Origin: Lycorma delicatula
Taxonomy: Eukaryota; Arthropoda; Insecta; Hemiptera; Fulgoridae
Direction: 5' to 3'
Length of the DNA: 64,000 nt
Assembly: GCF_047948215.1 (NCBI RefSeq)
Contig: NC_134464.1
Coordinates: 32,983,020 to 33,047,019 of the forward strand
A model generated the notes under the pieces. That model did no database searches and was not told where the DNA came from. It saw only the letters and a list, made by a program, of their open reading frames with translations. Shown here one piece after another: positions 38,701 to 44,658 of this stretch (positions are counted from its first letter, which is position 1; the number at the start of each line of letters is the position of its first letter). Made by a program: the position numbers and the translations under genes.

Positions 38701-41308
38701 AAAACTTTTATGTCTTGAAAAATAAATATTTAAAAACAGATTTTTGATTTTTGACTTACAAAATTTTTTAAATTTTCATAATTAATTTTTGGATTTGGTT
38801 TCTCATTTGAAAATCATTGTTTTATTATTATTATTTTTTTTAAATACCTTTTCTTCCTATAATATCATGAATATATTCTCTGAATTTTGTACCTACCTTT
38901 ATCATGAGAAGAAAGAACAAAAATATATATTTTATAAAAAAAATTTAACCCTAATTAGAACATAAAAATGCTTAATTAGTAATTTTAGAAATTTTATTTG
39001 CAATTTGTAGGATGCAGATATGTAATAATATTTATTTATTATTTTTTTTTTTATATTAAATAATGATAATATTTCAAATGATATGTTGCACAATGAAACA
39101 AATCATATTAAAGGATTTTATTAAAGTTTTAATAAATTGTTAATAGTTCCAGCATTTCTCCAAATAAAAGTTTACTGGTGTTAAAACCTGGAAAATAATG
39201 TAATACAGGAGTGTTAGGTTAGATAGGAGTTTTTGTTCTTGCTTAATATTGTCTGGATTATCATCTAATTAAATAATCATGAATTTCTTCAATTAATTAA
39301 AAAAAAATTATTAATGGTAAAATATGAACAATATTTTAATAAAGATATCAAAGTTTATGACCAAACAATCTGTATTAAATTGTTATCTATAGAATCCTGA
39401 GGGCCACGATAAATCTTAACTTTTATTATTTCTGAGATGATATATGACACAGATGATATTATGGGCTAAAGTCTAATAAGAAGAATAAATATTTTTTCTA
39501 ATTACCAGGAAATCTTTCAATCCAGAAGATTGTCAGAGGAATTTTTCTTCATCCTTTCATAAAATGTTAAGTTGTGGAGAAAAAAAATGTTATAATCATC
39601 AGTTTAATAAAGAAACCAAACAAAAGTAAGCAAATAAAAAAAAAATATAACTATTATAACATTTTTTTTTAAATATGAAGATTTCCGTCTAAAAAATAAT
39701 TTTTTTTATTGAAGGATTTACTATTAAAAATAATATAAAATCTTGTGAACATCACTGTGACTTCCTTGTAAAAAGGATATGCTGTATTATAAAGAATGAT
39801 AATGAAGAATCTTATTGCTAATTTTGGTTATTGTGAATGGATATAGTATTTCAATTCGTTAATAAGAAGTTACCTTAAATTATTAGTGCAGAGAAAATAA
39901 TTTCAAGAAAATTTCATAGTAGAAAAAGTTGTCGAACAAGTTGCGAAATGGCTGTTCGGTGAACTGACATGTTTATATAAATCTGATGACTAAAGTTTAA
40001 TATCTTCTTCTTGTGTTAAATATTCATATTTATTTAAATATTTTTCACCTGATGTCTTTCAGTACTATTCTACCATTTCCAGTTAAATTACTTAATAAGC
40101 AATATTTATTTTACAGATCATTTTAGTCTCACAGGAGACATATCTCCTGCTATAATTAAAATAACAAAGTATAATTAATATACTAGATGTAAGTTAATTC
40201 ATTTTTTTAAATTATTTTTAAATCTTAATATTATGAAATAAAGGAAAATTGAGACTTTACAATAATAAACCTAATAATCTGTTATAACAGCTGACCTAAA
40301 TAAAATGTAACATATCATTATAATAATAAAATCGACATTATTGATAAAAATAAATATCTTATTTAAAAAAGTGGTTTTTTTATGTAAGTGTTTATTATTT
40401 AAGTCATAATTTAATCGTGAACATTTATTATAAGAGACTGTATCAATCTTTATTAGACTACACCTCTTGTCTAAATAAAACTATGGTTTGCTGCAACATG
40501 TATTTAAAATATATTGTCTTTACAAAAACAAGTCATTCTTGTTTCTTACCATTATTTTGCTAGTGTTTCATAGATTATAACACATGAAAAGCAAGTGGTA
40601 TATAAGAGCTATCACACAAGTTTTCTCTATGAAAGTAATCCTTTTCAATACACAGCTGGTCCATATTAAAAACAAACTTACTGTGTGTAGGGCTAAAATT
40701 AACTTGCATTTCAATGGATTTGGTAAGCCAACAGGCAGTGAGAGGATAATGAGCTCATTTAAGACAACAATAAACTATTTCAAACCTCAATTTTTCCAGT
40801 AAGCCTGGCAAGAAATGTTAAACCTGGAAATTTTTATATTATTTTTGGGAATAAATTACTTATATCTAATTTTGCGTAGTGTTTTTTTTTTCTTTTGCAT
40901 TGAACCTAACAAACAACAGTAAAAATTTATGGTAACATTGTTGTAAATTTACTCAAAATCTAGAATATTTTGTTTTTAAATTTAAAAATTAGTCATATGG
41001 AAAATTATTCGTTAACAAGTTTGGCAAGTATCAGATAATTTGTTTTTAATCTTTTAATTTTGTTTTTAGATTATTCAGTTATTTCTTCAGTAATTGATTA
41101 TTTACAAAAAATGTCTCCAATATATCCATCTGTTGAAGGAAGAATAATAATTCATAACATTGAACTGGCTTACCAAAGAATGCACAATATTAGTAATGGT
41201 AAAGGTGTTAATAATAATAATATAAATGGTGGTGCAACATCAGTATTTACATCTATTTTAAGTTTATATCTGTTAGCTCTCAGTATTGTATTATTTATAT
41301 TTACATAA
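1314..41308 (+). CDS. Ecto-5'-nucleotidase, GPI-anchored (5' exons outside window)
   Basis: Eight exons join in frame (phases 0,1,1,0,1,1,1) into 488 residues plus TAA. The family hydrolyses extracellular nucleoside 5'-monophosphates, chiefly AMP to adenosine, at a two-metal site. Visible signatures in order: GNHEFDDG (residues 3-10) and AVGHSG and VVGGHSNTFLY (about 105-133), giving metal-site Asn/His residues; PVVQAYAYTKYLG; LLNSSIPE; LDGS; GGGIRSS with the conserved Arg; AFLQVSG and GGDGFQMF, the two nucleotide-stacking Phe motifs of the C-terminal domain. The last 23 residues are hydrophobic after a small-residue stretch (NGGATS), as expected for GPI attachment. The signal peptide and first metal motif (about 110-120 residues) are missing because they lie upstream. 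Secreted insect salivary apyrases are relatives, but the GPI tail favours a membrane 5'-nucleotidase. The symbol is left blank because only homology to NT5E is claimed. Confidence 0.93.
1699..1995 (-). mobile_element. tRNA-derived SINE, family 1
   Basis: Nearly complete copy in minus orientation. The 3' tail ends GGCTAAACAGGAAAAAG and the head carries the TGGGTTGGTGT box-A-like region and AAATCAGCTGATTT. It is flanked by a 13-bp target-site duplication with one mismatch (CGTTATGACACCT at 1686-1698, CGTTTTGACACCT at 1996-2008). Family and mechanism (LINE-driven retroposition) are inferred from structure. Confidence 0.85.
2010..3056. other. Intron 1 stretch, no gene seen
   Basis: AT-rich intronic DNA without a recognisable coding segment. 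It contains a GT/GC/GT dinucleotide run at 2484-2510 and a short stretch of higher GC around 2170-2240 that I cannot assign. Confidence 0.6.
3196..3853 (-). mobile_element. 5'-truncated LINE copy 1 (3' RT region)
   Basis: Minus strand: starts inside the reverse-transcriptase ORF, runs through FCYLGTRITKDGRS, ALYGSETWTIG, WCYRRMLKIRWVDKVTNEEV and HILRHPG, and ends in ACTGAAGAC plus poly-A (poly-T at 3195-3205). The same 3' end is seen at 10300-10317 and 16860-16883. A stop splits the frame at 3534. The candidate target duplication is CTTTTGAT at 3188-3195 and 3854-3861. It is a non-LTR retrotransposon of the endonuclease/RT type common in arthropods; the clade (RTE-like or other) is not settled. 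Confidence 0.88.
4138..4397. mobile_element. hAT-type MITE, 260 bp
   Basis: The imperfect terminal inverted repeats are CAATGATTCCCAAA at the left and CAGTAGTTCCCAAC (complement strand) at the right, followed by GC-rich sub-terminal motifs (CGCCGCGACC, GGCGCCGTGAC). The 8-bp flanks TCCTAGAA (4130-4137) and TCATAGAA (4398-4405) agree at 7 of 8 positions, as expected for hAT target duplications. There is no coding capacity. It is inserted into the jockey-like LINE. Confidence 0.78.
4759..5773 (+). mobile_element. LTR-like repeat related to the solo LTR at 31431
   Basis: Starts TGTAATAAGATCGGTATAAC and ends near CTCAATATCCTGAACGAGCC. The reverse complement of 31431-32035 starts TGTAACAGGACC and ends with TCTCAATATCCTGGTCGAGC. 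Both carry the block GGATTC..GCCAATTTAGA..GGAATCCAGAA near the start. This copy is about 400 bp longer in the middle and moderately GC-rich at 4870-5340. It has no obvious target duplication and no internal retroviral-type genes beside it. Right border uncertain. Confidence 0.6.
5774..6690. other. Intron 1 stretch, no gene seen
   Basis: Very AT-rich intron with a long (TA)n run at 6564-6603. The small minus-strand open frame at 5743-5991 covers the end of the LTR-like repeat and low-complexity A/T, so I do not call it a gene. Confidence 0.6.
6698..7380 (+). mobile_element. TIR repeat family A, copy 1
   Basis: Closely similar along its length to 14519-15207: the start TTTTTACTT..TTGTACGAA, AAATTTCGGTTTT, ATATCCATTTT, TCTCGCATAACTCA, CCTAGGAT, TTTGGATTTT/TTTGAATTTT, GAAGGGGAAGG and TTCGAATC occur in the same order. 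The far end is less certain here. The 95-codon open frame at 6917-7204 lies wholly inside the repeat and is probably chance. Confidence 0.7.
7381..8407. other. Intron 1 stretch, pyrimidine-rich
   Basis: AT-rich intron. A strongly T/C-biased tract at 7730-8040 produces overlapping Phe/Leu-rich open frames in several phases; these reflect composition and no protein family is recognisable. Confidence 0.6.
8408..8485. repeat. End fragment of TIR repeat family A
   Basis: AATGTGTATATG..GCGTACAAGGAAGTCATGT..CACATCAG recurs at 15170-15232, at the far end of the family copy there. It lies about 100 bp before the next coding exon. Confidence 0.65.
8591..8792 (+). CDS. 5'-nucleotidase exon with GHSG and GGHSN motifs
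   Basis: Acceptor TTTTTTTTAG, donor GTATGT; 67 codons plus one base. It starts LISNPGEVVFLPEIE and runs into AVGHSG, KVRGIDLVVGGHSN and TFLYN. The two His residues are metal ligands in characterised 5'-nucleotidases. The reading continues past the donor into a short intronic stop, so an ATG within the exon is not a start. Confidence 0.95.
9151..10317 (+). mobile_element. 5'-truncated LINE copy 2 (RT, decayed)
   Basis: Begins at a position equivalent to about 15718 in copy 3. RT motif A is clear (YLAFIDLEKAFDNVDW), followed by a remnant of QGCSLSP with frameshift, FADDIVILAE after a stop, the DGMDEIL region, then WCYRRMLKIRWVEKVTNEEV and HILRQSG. It ends GACTGAAGACAAAAAAAA. Several stops and frameshifts mean it is dead. 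I see no convincing target duplication. It is more diverged than copy 3. Confidence 0.87.
10318..11079. other. Intron 2 stretch with unassigned GC-richer block
   Basis: About 10480-10920 is clearly richer in G+C than the intron around it and contains a small perfect hairpin (TTACCTGC at 10667-10674, GCAGGTAA at 10681-10688). The 75-codon minus-strand open frame inside it matches no family I recognise. Probably a transposon fragment. Confidence 0.5.
11080..12346 (-). mobile_element. Mariner (DD34D type), near full length, dead
   Basis: Terminal inverted repeats of about 30 bp: left TGAGGGCTATTTTTCATTCC, right (complement) CGAGGGCCGTTTGTTTTTCA. TA dinucleotides flank both ends (11078-11079 and 12347-12348), and the length of 1267 bp is normal for mariner. 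The minus strand encodes a broken transposase. Recognisable pieces are KWYRKFKEERTDVHEE, SIVTADETSIH, IQDNAQPHC and YSPNLIPSDYHLF. From the Asp of IQDNA to the Asp of SDYHLF there are 34 intervening residues, the classic mariner spacing. Stops and frameshifts throughout. Confidence 0.88.
12347..13525. other. Intron 2 end, no gene seen
   Basis: AT-rich intron with poly-A tracts (12530-12545 and 12619-12631). No coding similarity, no clear repeat borders. Confidence 0.55.
13526..13723 (+). CDS. 5'-nucleotidase exon, linker to C-terminal domain
   Basis: Acceptor TTATTTTATTAG, donor GTAAGT; phase 1 at both ends. It translates GEQPSTEEIKGPYPTI, then PVVQAYAYTKYLGVLDIDF and NSVLLNSSIPE. These are the end of the metallophosphatase domain and the linker; NSS is a possible N-glycosylation site. 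Confidence 0.95.
14072..14335 (+). mobile_element. tRNA-derived SINE, variant of family 1
   Basis: Head CCGGGTTAGTCCAATGGTTAA with AAATCAGCT, then CCTTGTAAAAGCAGTTGC, GGATTTTAATACTAGACTGA, TTTGGTGGTTGGGTTTCAATTAA as in the other copies. The 3' part differs (AACCCGCCAGGAAATTTCC), so this may be a separate subfamily. No target duplication recognised. Confidence 0.72.
14519..15207 (+). mobile_element. TIR repeat family A, copy 2 (best copy)
   Basis: The left end reads TACTTCTTTGTACGAAG and the right end on the complement strand CATGACTTCCTTGTACGC, an inverted-repeat pair. The body has no coding capacity and contains a (TA)n run near 15090-15115. Other copies: 6698-7380 (plus) and 47478-47825 (minus, partial). 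I infer a non-autonomous DNA transposon; the superfamily is unknown. Confidence 0.68.
15631..16883 (+). mobile_element. LINE copy 3 with 23-bp target-site duplication
   Basis: Longest of the three related LINE copies, still 5'-truncated. Open pieces: VTRILYRRIERRVEEVLVED then GFRKSIGTREAILGL, RT motif A YLAFIDLEKAFDNVDW (stop at 15861), motif B GVRQGCSLSPLLFNLYMEL (15969 on), FADDIVILD in a shifted frame at 16099, FCYLASRITKDGRS, WCYRRMLKIRWVDKVTNEEV and HILRHPGIVALILEG. It ends GACTGAAGAC plus poly-A. Flanks 15608-15630 and 16884-16906 are identical except at one position, giving exact borders. Disabled by stops and frameshifts but clearly the youngest copy. Confidence 0.93.
17105..17350. 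repeat. GC-richer unassigned block
   Basis: Starts with an AGTGAGTGAAGCGAGCG-type motif and continues with G+C-rich sequence to GGCGGATGACCCC near 17330. It stands out against the AT-rich intron. I cannot assign it to a family; transposon debris is the likeliest source. Confidence 0.35.
17351..21559. other. Intron 3 stretch, no gene seen
   Basis: Long AT-rich intron with (TA)n at about 19681-19706 and many short A or T runs. The small open frames here are low-complexity and have no recognisable family. A slightly GC-richer patch at 20765-20890 is unassigned. Confidence 0.55.
21560..22170 (+). pseudogene. LINE RT 3' fragment split by a SINE
   Basis: Plus-strand pieces KVNFFGHLMRI (near 21590), DLKDMKITEEILHDRTTFRN (from 21967) and a basic KxKQRNNELGK tail resemble the C-terminus of arthropod LINE polymerases with FFGHLxRM and DLKExxITEExIxDR motifs. 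The segment 21718-21957 is a SINE inserted between FFKSKDL and its duplicate. It is a different LINE lineage from copies 1-3. Confidence 0.68.
21718..21957 (-). mobile_element. tRNA-derived SINE, family 1, inserted in LINE
   Basis: Minus orientation, tail GGCTAAACAGGAAAAAAG at the left, head CCCACCGAGTTGGTCTAGTG at the right. The box-B portion is missing (internal deletion between AAATCAGCTGATTT and the ATATTAGATCGTGG block). The flanking duplication TCAAAAGACCTA is at 21706-21717 and 21958-21969. Confidence 0.88.
22220..23190. other. Intron 3 stretch, no gene seen
   Basis: AT-rich intron with short low-complexity open frames; nothing recognisable. Confidence 0.5.
23191..23712 (+). pseudogene. 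LINE ORF1 (gag-like) fragment with two zinc knuckles
   Basis: GC-rich island in AT-rich intron. The frame from about 23255 reads VYDLPRAEEPKIFKAMRSQ. A second frame reads IRQVVVQRPARLFLGW and then two intact CCHC knuckles, CFKCQGFGHTSLRC and CGHCALAGHRAVNC (both C-x2-C-x4-H-x4-C), ending at a stop near 23614. This arrangement is typical of the nucleic-acid-binding ORF1 of R1/jockey-type LINEs. At least one frameshift; no RT beside it. Confidence 0.75.
23714..25840. other. Intron 3 stretch, no gene seen
   Basis: AT-rich intron. A slightly GC-richer stretch at 24280-24480 is unassigned. No splice-bounded coding segment of the 5'-nucleotidase is missing here, because the flanking exons join in frame and the family alignment is continuous. 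Confidence 0.5.
25845..27004 (+). pseudogene. Decayed DD41D-type mariner transposase
   Basis: Plus-strand remnants in order: a HTH-region remnant with RSQELEKP near 26035, TFSDEEHFYLKEY (26208 on, first catalytic Asp region), GGIIGPYFFEDKVGNTAVV (26350 on), FQQDGGTCHVAGE (26483 on, second Asp). The third Asp block is lost. The possible ends (AGTGGCGCACCGAATAA at 25844, complement of the right end AGGTGGACAAGAAATAA near 26988-27004) only loosely match. Local inverted duplications disrupt the 3' part at 26664-26722. Confidence 0.75.
27151..27311 (+). CDS. 5'-nucleotidase exon, start of C-terminal domain
   Basis: Acceptor TTTGTTTTAG, donor GTATGA; phase 1 in, phase 0 out. It translates DESVTEALMPWKLQVDEEA, TKVLLDGSDS and KESNLANFIADAFVDF, matching the LDGSSxxCRxxECNMGNLxxDA region of CD73. 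The Cys pair usual in vertebrates at this point is absent. Confidence 0.94.
27409..27457. repeat. (TA)n microsatellite
   Basis: About 24 uninterrupted TA units just outside the left end of the mariner at 27469. Confidence 0.95.
27469..28820 (-). mobile_element. Mariner, DD41D (rosa-like) type, near full length, dead
   Basis: Terminal inverted repeats: left CAGGCTGATTCAAAGAAACG, right (complement) CAGAGTGATTCAAAGAAATG, with GGGAAAT beyond. TA flanks at 27467-27468 and 28821-28822. The minus strand codes for a transposase from an ATG at 28706 (MDPWTGAQHAFAIKAF) to a stop at 27598: HTH region with KTWIFNFEETGSA and KKKPPGR linker, LWMSDEAHFHLSGF (Asp 1), KVTVWCAMSSYGVIGPYFFE, WFQQD (Asp 2) and CDYFLWGHLKSK (Asp 3), with 41 residues between Asp 2 and Asp 3. 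Three in-frame stops and a frameshift at a snap-back hairpin (28328-28360) disable it. Confidence 0.93.
28940..29466 (+). mobile_element. Right-end fragment of the long-TIR family
   Basis: Parallels 52930-53425 of the element at 50939: AACTGGTAxxTxxAAxGCACTTTGGT, ATTTATTGATTTTCAACC, TTTCTCAAAAC, TCTGGGACCTATTTTAT, AAACGTCATAAAAAT, ACTAGTAACTCGCAAA, AACATCGTGATA. No left arm or transposase body is present, so this is a truncated copy lying about 120 bp from the mariner. Confidence 0.72.
29467..31426. other. Intron 4 stretch, no gene seen
   Basis: AT-rich intron. The only notable structure is a perfect hairpin at 30837-30872. The open frames at 30804-31151 and 31192-31401 have no recognisable family; the first is built around that hairpin and low-complexity sequence. 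Confidence 0.5.
30837..30872. repeat. Perfect 16-bp hairpin, 4-nt loop
   Basis: GAAAAAGTAGATGTGT at 30837-30852, loop TATT, and its exact reverse complement at 30857-30872. A recent snap-back duplication is likelier than a regulatory element. Confidence 0.85.
31431..32035 (-). mobile_element. Solo LTR, 605 bp
   Basis: On the minus strand it begins TGTAACAGGACC and ends ACGCGACA, the TG..CA ends of an LTR. It is bordered by ATAT at 31427-31430 and 32036-32039, a candidate 4-bp target duplication. A longer relative is at 4759-5773. No polymerase or gag lies next to it, so recombination between two LTRs is the simplest explanation. The ATAT duplication could be chance in this AT-rich DNA. Confidence 0.68.
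32066..32165 (+). mobile_element. tRNA-derived SINE, family 2 (fragment)
   Basis: CGCCGACCTCCGTGGCTGAATGC head with box-A character and TTTCAATCCTAGTCAAGACTG at the box-B position. It resembles the minus-strand copy at 62510-62664 (GATCTCCGTAGTGGAGTG, CCTTTCATCC, GGTCAGGCAGGG). Diverged. Confidence 0.55.
32315..32414 (+). CDS. 5'-nucleotidase exon with GGGIRSS motif
   Basis: Acceptor TTTTTACAG, donor GTTAGT; phase 0 in, phase 1 out, 33 codons plus one base. It translates YVKRYEGDGWTDAPIGMVQG then GGIRSSINVASSG. The Arg of GGGIRS contacts the substrate in characterised members. Confidence 0.94.
32695..32732. repeat. (TA)n microsatellite
   Basis: Uninterrupted TA run immediately before the possible left end of a pogo-like element. 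Confidence 0.9.
32733..33690 (+). pseudogene. Pogo/Tigger-like transposase N-terminal fragment
   Basis: From the ATG at 33245 the protein starts MEKSFTYDADLIKRMVILRA and includes YEANVHWGRSMKQKL (W-R position of a CENP-B-like helix-turn-helix), KKPFSAPKTRKISR (Tigger-like KAFRGPKKGKF region) and, after a frameshift, LAYFKKCAQKF, MTKDVLMLKARKIF and LKRQFVSLRRRTF, matching the second DNA-binding domain. The DDE catalytic part is absent. A left end CTGTATTGTTTCGAATTCAA near 32734 is plausible; no right end found. Confidence 0.65.
33691..34650. other. Intron 5 end, no gene seen
   Basis: AT-rich intron with a palindromic ATAATTATCG cluster near 33705-33745 and a CCCCTTTTT-rich patch at 34190-34260. 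No recognised coding sequence before the acceptor at 34650. Confidence 0.5.
34651..34812 (+). CDS. 5'-nucleotidase exon with LPFED and AFLQVSG motifs
   Basis: Acceptor ATATTTACAG, donor GTATAC; phase 1 at both ends. It translates GVVTYVDILTVLPFEDNLCS, LKGKHLLDALEWSIRYYD and DGAFLQVS. The Phe of AFLQVSG corresponds to one of the two Phe residues that sandwich the base. Confidence 0.94.
34813..36639. other. Intron 6 stretch, no gene seen
   Basis: AT-rich intron with poly-A tracts (35473-35486, 35521-35535). Nothing recognisable. Confidence 0.5.
36640..37604 (+). pseudogene. Decayed Tc1/mariner-superfamily transposase
   Basis: Plus-strand frames give STRHGLRETGISQISV, DDIIFSNESPFLISG (first Asp region), NENPRETLQHI, VFCSQSKRRLYGPFFFRDAT, NGIVYLDMLPKFS, then YYQQDRASSLYRLDVRDFLD (second Asp) and EGPIA*PPRFPNLI (third block, Asp lost). 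This matches an arthropod transposase family with SDESTFHVSG, VYGPFFFREATVNG and FQQDGAPPHY motifs. The right end GGATCACCCGG near 37593-37603 fits a terminus; the left part is missing. A perfect hairpin at 36769-36800 disrupts the frame. Confidence 0.82.
37605..38455. other. Intron 6 end, no gene seen
   Basis: AT-rich intron; no repeat or coding signal recognised. Confidence 0.5.
38456..38659 (+). CDS. 5'-nucleotidase exon with GGDGFQMF motif
   Basis: Acceptor ATTTTAAAG, donor GTGAGT; phase 1 at both ends. It translates GLKIEFDLSLPRGSRVTKVL, RCGNCSIPSY (the conserved Cys-x2-Cys-x2-PSY), LLSHYLSEGGDGFQMFKKDR. The Phe of DGFQM is the second base-stacking residue; the following acidic residue binds ribose in relatives. 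Confidence 0.95.
38660..41069. other. Intron 7, no gene seen
   Basis: AT-rich intron without recognised repeats. The open frame at 40584-40802 has no family match. Confidence 0.5.
41070..41308 (+). CDS. 5'-nucleotidase last exon with GPI signal
   Basis: Acceptor TTTTGTTTTTAG; 78 codons plus TAA at 41306-41308. It translates DYSVISSVIDYLQKMSPIYP, VEGRIIIHNIE (family end motif IYPxVEGRI), a polar Asn/Gly-rich linker and a hydrophobic tail of about 23 residues with no cytoplasmic basic residues after it. This is the classic GPI-signal layout; the attachment residue is probably in NGGATS. Confidence 0.94.
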
Positions 41309-42069
41309 TAAATTGTCAGTTTTAGGAAAAATTTCATTTTTTTTCTTAAACAATTCTTTTACCTACTACCTCTTTTATTTAATTCCCAAAAATATTTTTT
41401 TTCTATTATTGAAATCACCAAAGTTGAAAAAACAAAAATGTAACGTAAGCCACAATTCTGTACAAAATGATTAGTGAGCATGAATTGAAACTATTTTATT
41501 AAATATTCTTTGGAACGGATGATTCACAGAACTTTGCTAGCTGGTCTAAGTGAGGCAATGATACTGTTAAATTTCTATAAAATCGGTCTAGGGGGAGGAG
41601 GAAATACATCATCCCTTTAACCCGTAACTGCTCTCGTGAAGTAGATGGATTTTAAAGAAAATTTCACTAGACTTCGGAATAGAATTAGTGGGTGAAAAGA
41701 TGAAGTATAGGAAAAACATTTCCACTGTAAAAGATGAAAGAATAGATAAAAGCCCTTCCCCACTTTTTATCATTTCATGAATAGAATAAAATGAACATAC
41801 GTGTTTAGACTTTTAAATGTTTTTGACAATTTAAAACAGAAATAATAATACAAATGGTGTAAATTAGTACAGGAGTACAGTCCTCTTGGGTCTGTATATG
41901 AAAAGGGTTAATTTTTTTGAATACGTTCTGTTTTTTAAATAATGCTTATTATTTAGAAATTTTTGTAAAAGTTGGACGAAAGAAATATCCAATTGGGATC
42001 TATGATTTCTATCTTAGCTCAGGTGTAGTTTAACTGCTCAATTTTTAAAACATTCAAATGTACTGTAGC
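41309..42069 (+). other. Probable 3' UTR and downstream DNA
   Basis: Follows the 5'-nucleotidase stop. A candidate poly-A signal AATAAA lies at 41785-41790, but several AT-rich variants occur earlier and the true cleavage site cannot be fixed from sequence. Confidence 0.45.
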
Positions 42070-42545
42070 ATATATTCATTCATTCATACAGTGTTCTGCC
42101 ATTAGGGCATGCCCTGTTAAGGCTGTTGCTCTCGACTTTGTTCTATCCTTTGCTAACCTCTTTGTTTCCCATATTTTCCCTTTTCCAAAATCCCATCCAT
42201 CACTTGAAATCTCTTCATTTCCTTCCATTCGCCAAGCCTTCTATTGCAACTACTAATAATCACCTTTTTCTCATACAATGACCTAACCATTTCTTTTTCC
42301 TGTATTCAATCGCATTTAGCATTTCCCTGTTCTCTCCGAATCTCCTCGATACATCTTCATTTGTTACAATGTCTTGCCATCTGACATTTATCATTCTGTA
42401 GTACATCTATATCTCAAAAGCCTCAATTTTTTTTCTGTCTGTCTTTCTCATCGTCCATTGTTTCAACCCCATAGAGCAACAAAAACCAAATAAAACATTT
42501 CATTAAAATCTTCCTTAACACTAAGTTTAACTATCCACACCGATA
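42070..42545 (-). pseudogene. LINE RT C-terminal fragment
   Basis: Minus strand: LRKILMKCFIWFLLLYGVET (near 42470-42530), then a shifted frame with NDKCQMARH and GENREMLNAIEYRKKK-like remnants and QGMP..NTV at the end. The order SLRKxLxKxxIWxxxLYGxETW..RRM..W matches the 3' RT region seen in LINE copies 1-3, but it is a distinct, older lineage. Heavily frameshifted. Confidence 0.65.
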
Positions 42546-44366
42546 ACATATATTAAAAATGTATAAATAAAAACAATAGAAAATGTCCACCGAACCTACA
42601 AATAAAGAAACATTAATGTTAATTTATGTCAAGGGTTTTACATTTTTTTGAAATTAATGTAAAATATATATATATATAAAGAATTTCCTGGAAAAAACGA
42701 AGGAGCATAGCCACCTATTGATATGATGGGAAAGTATATTATTTCTAATTTTACAAAGGTGGTTAATATTTTTTAAAGTTAAAGAAATATATGAGACTCA
42801 TTGTGTCCTTTCCCTAATGGTCAAATTCATTATTTTTAAATGCAATTACTACAATTCTGATACTGTTGGGAAACGATGTAAGAAAGTAATGCAATCATCT
42901 TACCAGCATTCTTAAACAGTTTCTAAGAGTACGACTGACTGTTTTTGAAAAATTAAAATTAAAAGAAAGCTAACAGTTTTTATATTTATTATATGCTTAA
43001 TAAAAATGTTAATATAACTGGTACATTTATTATGTGGATTAGAAACCTTCACTTCAATTTATTCATCCATATTTTATGTACCATTTTTCAAAGAAATTTT
43101 AATGTTTGATTTATTTTTATTCAAAAATTAATTCAACTTTAGTAATAAATAAAAATTTATGAATAACATTTTTAAATATTTGAAAAAAATAAAATTTTAA
43201 CATTTTTATTTTGGTTACAGAAAAAAAAACTATCAAGAAATTATTTAATTATAGTTGATTTAATGACAAAAATGATAATAAAAGTAAAGTCTCTGAAGTT
43301 GTTAGAAATACAGCTGGGAGATTCATTCTCTGATTCATATTTTTATTTTTGAACTTAAAATATCATTTAAAAAATACATAACAAAATCTAAATAAATAAG
43401 ATACTTAAAAAGTGGTTTTCAGAAAGTTTAATTCTAAATGTTATATTTTGTTTATATTTTCTAAGGAATTACATAAATAAAGTGATATTTTATTTTAAAA
43501 GATAGAAATAAGCATTTGTGAAAAGTAAATAACTCTTAAAGTAAGTTTTTAATATAAAATATAGAGAAGAACTTTAAAACCTCAAATGAAGTGGATATAA
43601 ATGCGGTTATGAATTTATAATTCTATGAAAATATTATTTTAATATATATAATATTACCGCTATGGAAACTTACAAAGTACTTATATCAAATTTTCCAATA
43701 ATTCAAAAAGCTTTTGTTAAACTGTTCTTTCATTAGAGCTTTTGTAAGCAGGAGTTTGGGGTTACAGAATACAATGCTAACACTTGTTTAATACTATTTT
43801 TCTCTTTATAACAAGTCAGTTAAGATATATATATTTTTTTTATCTTTGAAAGTAGACATAACTAATATAAAGTTAAATTGATTAACAACTTACCTTCTAA
43901 CCGTTTAAAAATTTAACATAAGAAAAGTAAATTAAACAAAAAATCAGGTAAAGTGTAGAAATTAAAACAAAGTTTTAATTTCTACATTTTTACAAAAATA
44001 CCTCTCTGTTAAACTAAATAATTTCGTAATATTTAGATTTTGGATTAAAGAAAACTTTAATGTGAATTTGCAGTAAGAATAAAGATATGAATTCTGATGC
44101 TGGAATTAAAAAATTGCGCTCATTGCTTTGAAATTTTCAGGTTACATTCGCATTATACCATAGAAGATTTTAAGCGACAGACCGAGACCTTAGTTCTCTT
44201 GAAGGTAAAAAATTTTTAAATATTGATTACAAAGATATTCATTAAGGGAAAAAAAATTAATCCTTTTACTTCATTTTTATATTTCTGCCTCCATGACAAA
44301 GGAATAAGTACGAAATTTTCGTTGTCAAAAGTGTGTGTAATTTAGTTATCATAGTTCTATTATTCT
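42546..44366. other. Intergenic stretch, no gene seen
   Basis: AT-rich with no coding or repeat signal recognised. A short inverted repeat, TGTAGAAATTAAAAC near 43956 and GTTTTAATTTCTACA near 43972, forms an almost loop-free palindrome. Confidence 0.5.
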
Positions 44367-44658
44367 AACTCACCGGGTTGGTCTAGTGGTGAACGCGTCT
44401 TTCCAAATCAGCTGATTTGGAAATCGAGAGTTCCAGCGTTCAAATCCTAGTAAAGGTACTGCAACTTTTTTACGGATTTGAATACTAGGTCGTGGATACC
44501 AGTGTTCTTTGGTGGTTGGGTTTCGATTAACCTCACATCTCAGGAATGGTCGAACCGAGACTGTACAAGACTACACTTAATTTATACTCACACATATCAT
44601 CCTCTGAAGTAATACCTGAACGGTAATTCCCTGAGGCTAAACAGGAAAAAGGAAGTAA
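44367..44658 (+). mobile_element. tRNA-derived SINE, family 1 (best copy)
   Basis: Starts AACTCACCGGGTTGGTCTAG (box-A region TGGTCTAGTGGT), AAATCAGCTGATTTGG, box B CGTTCAAATCCTAG, GGATTTGAATACTAGGTCGT, TTTGGTGGTTGGGTTTCG, ATCATCCTCTGAAG, and ends GGCTAAACAGGAAAAAGG. The exact 10-bp target duplication CTATTATTCT is at 44357-44366 and 44659-44668. The head is tRNA-like but is not a functional tRNA: no complete cloverleaf can be drawn. Confidence 0.92.

Noticed and set aside
41060..41308. Stand-alone 82-codon membrane protein
   Set aside because: It is the last 5'-nucleotidase exon; the hydrophobic end is the GPI signal.
44380..44460. A functional tRNA gene
   Set aside because: Box A and B-like sequences are present, but no full cloverleaf forms and the segment continues into a SINE body with target duplications.
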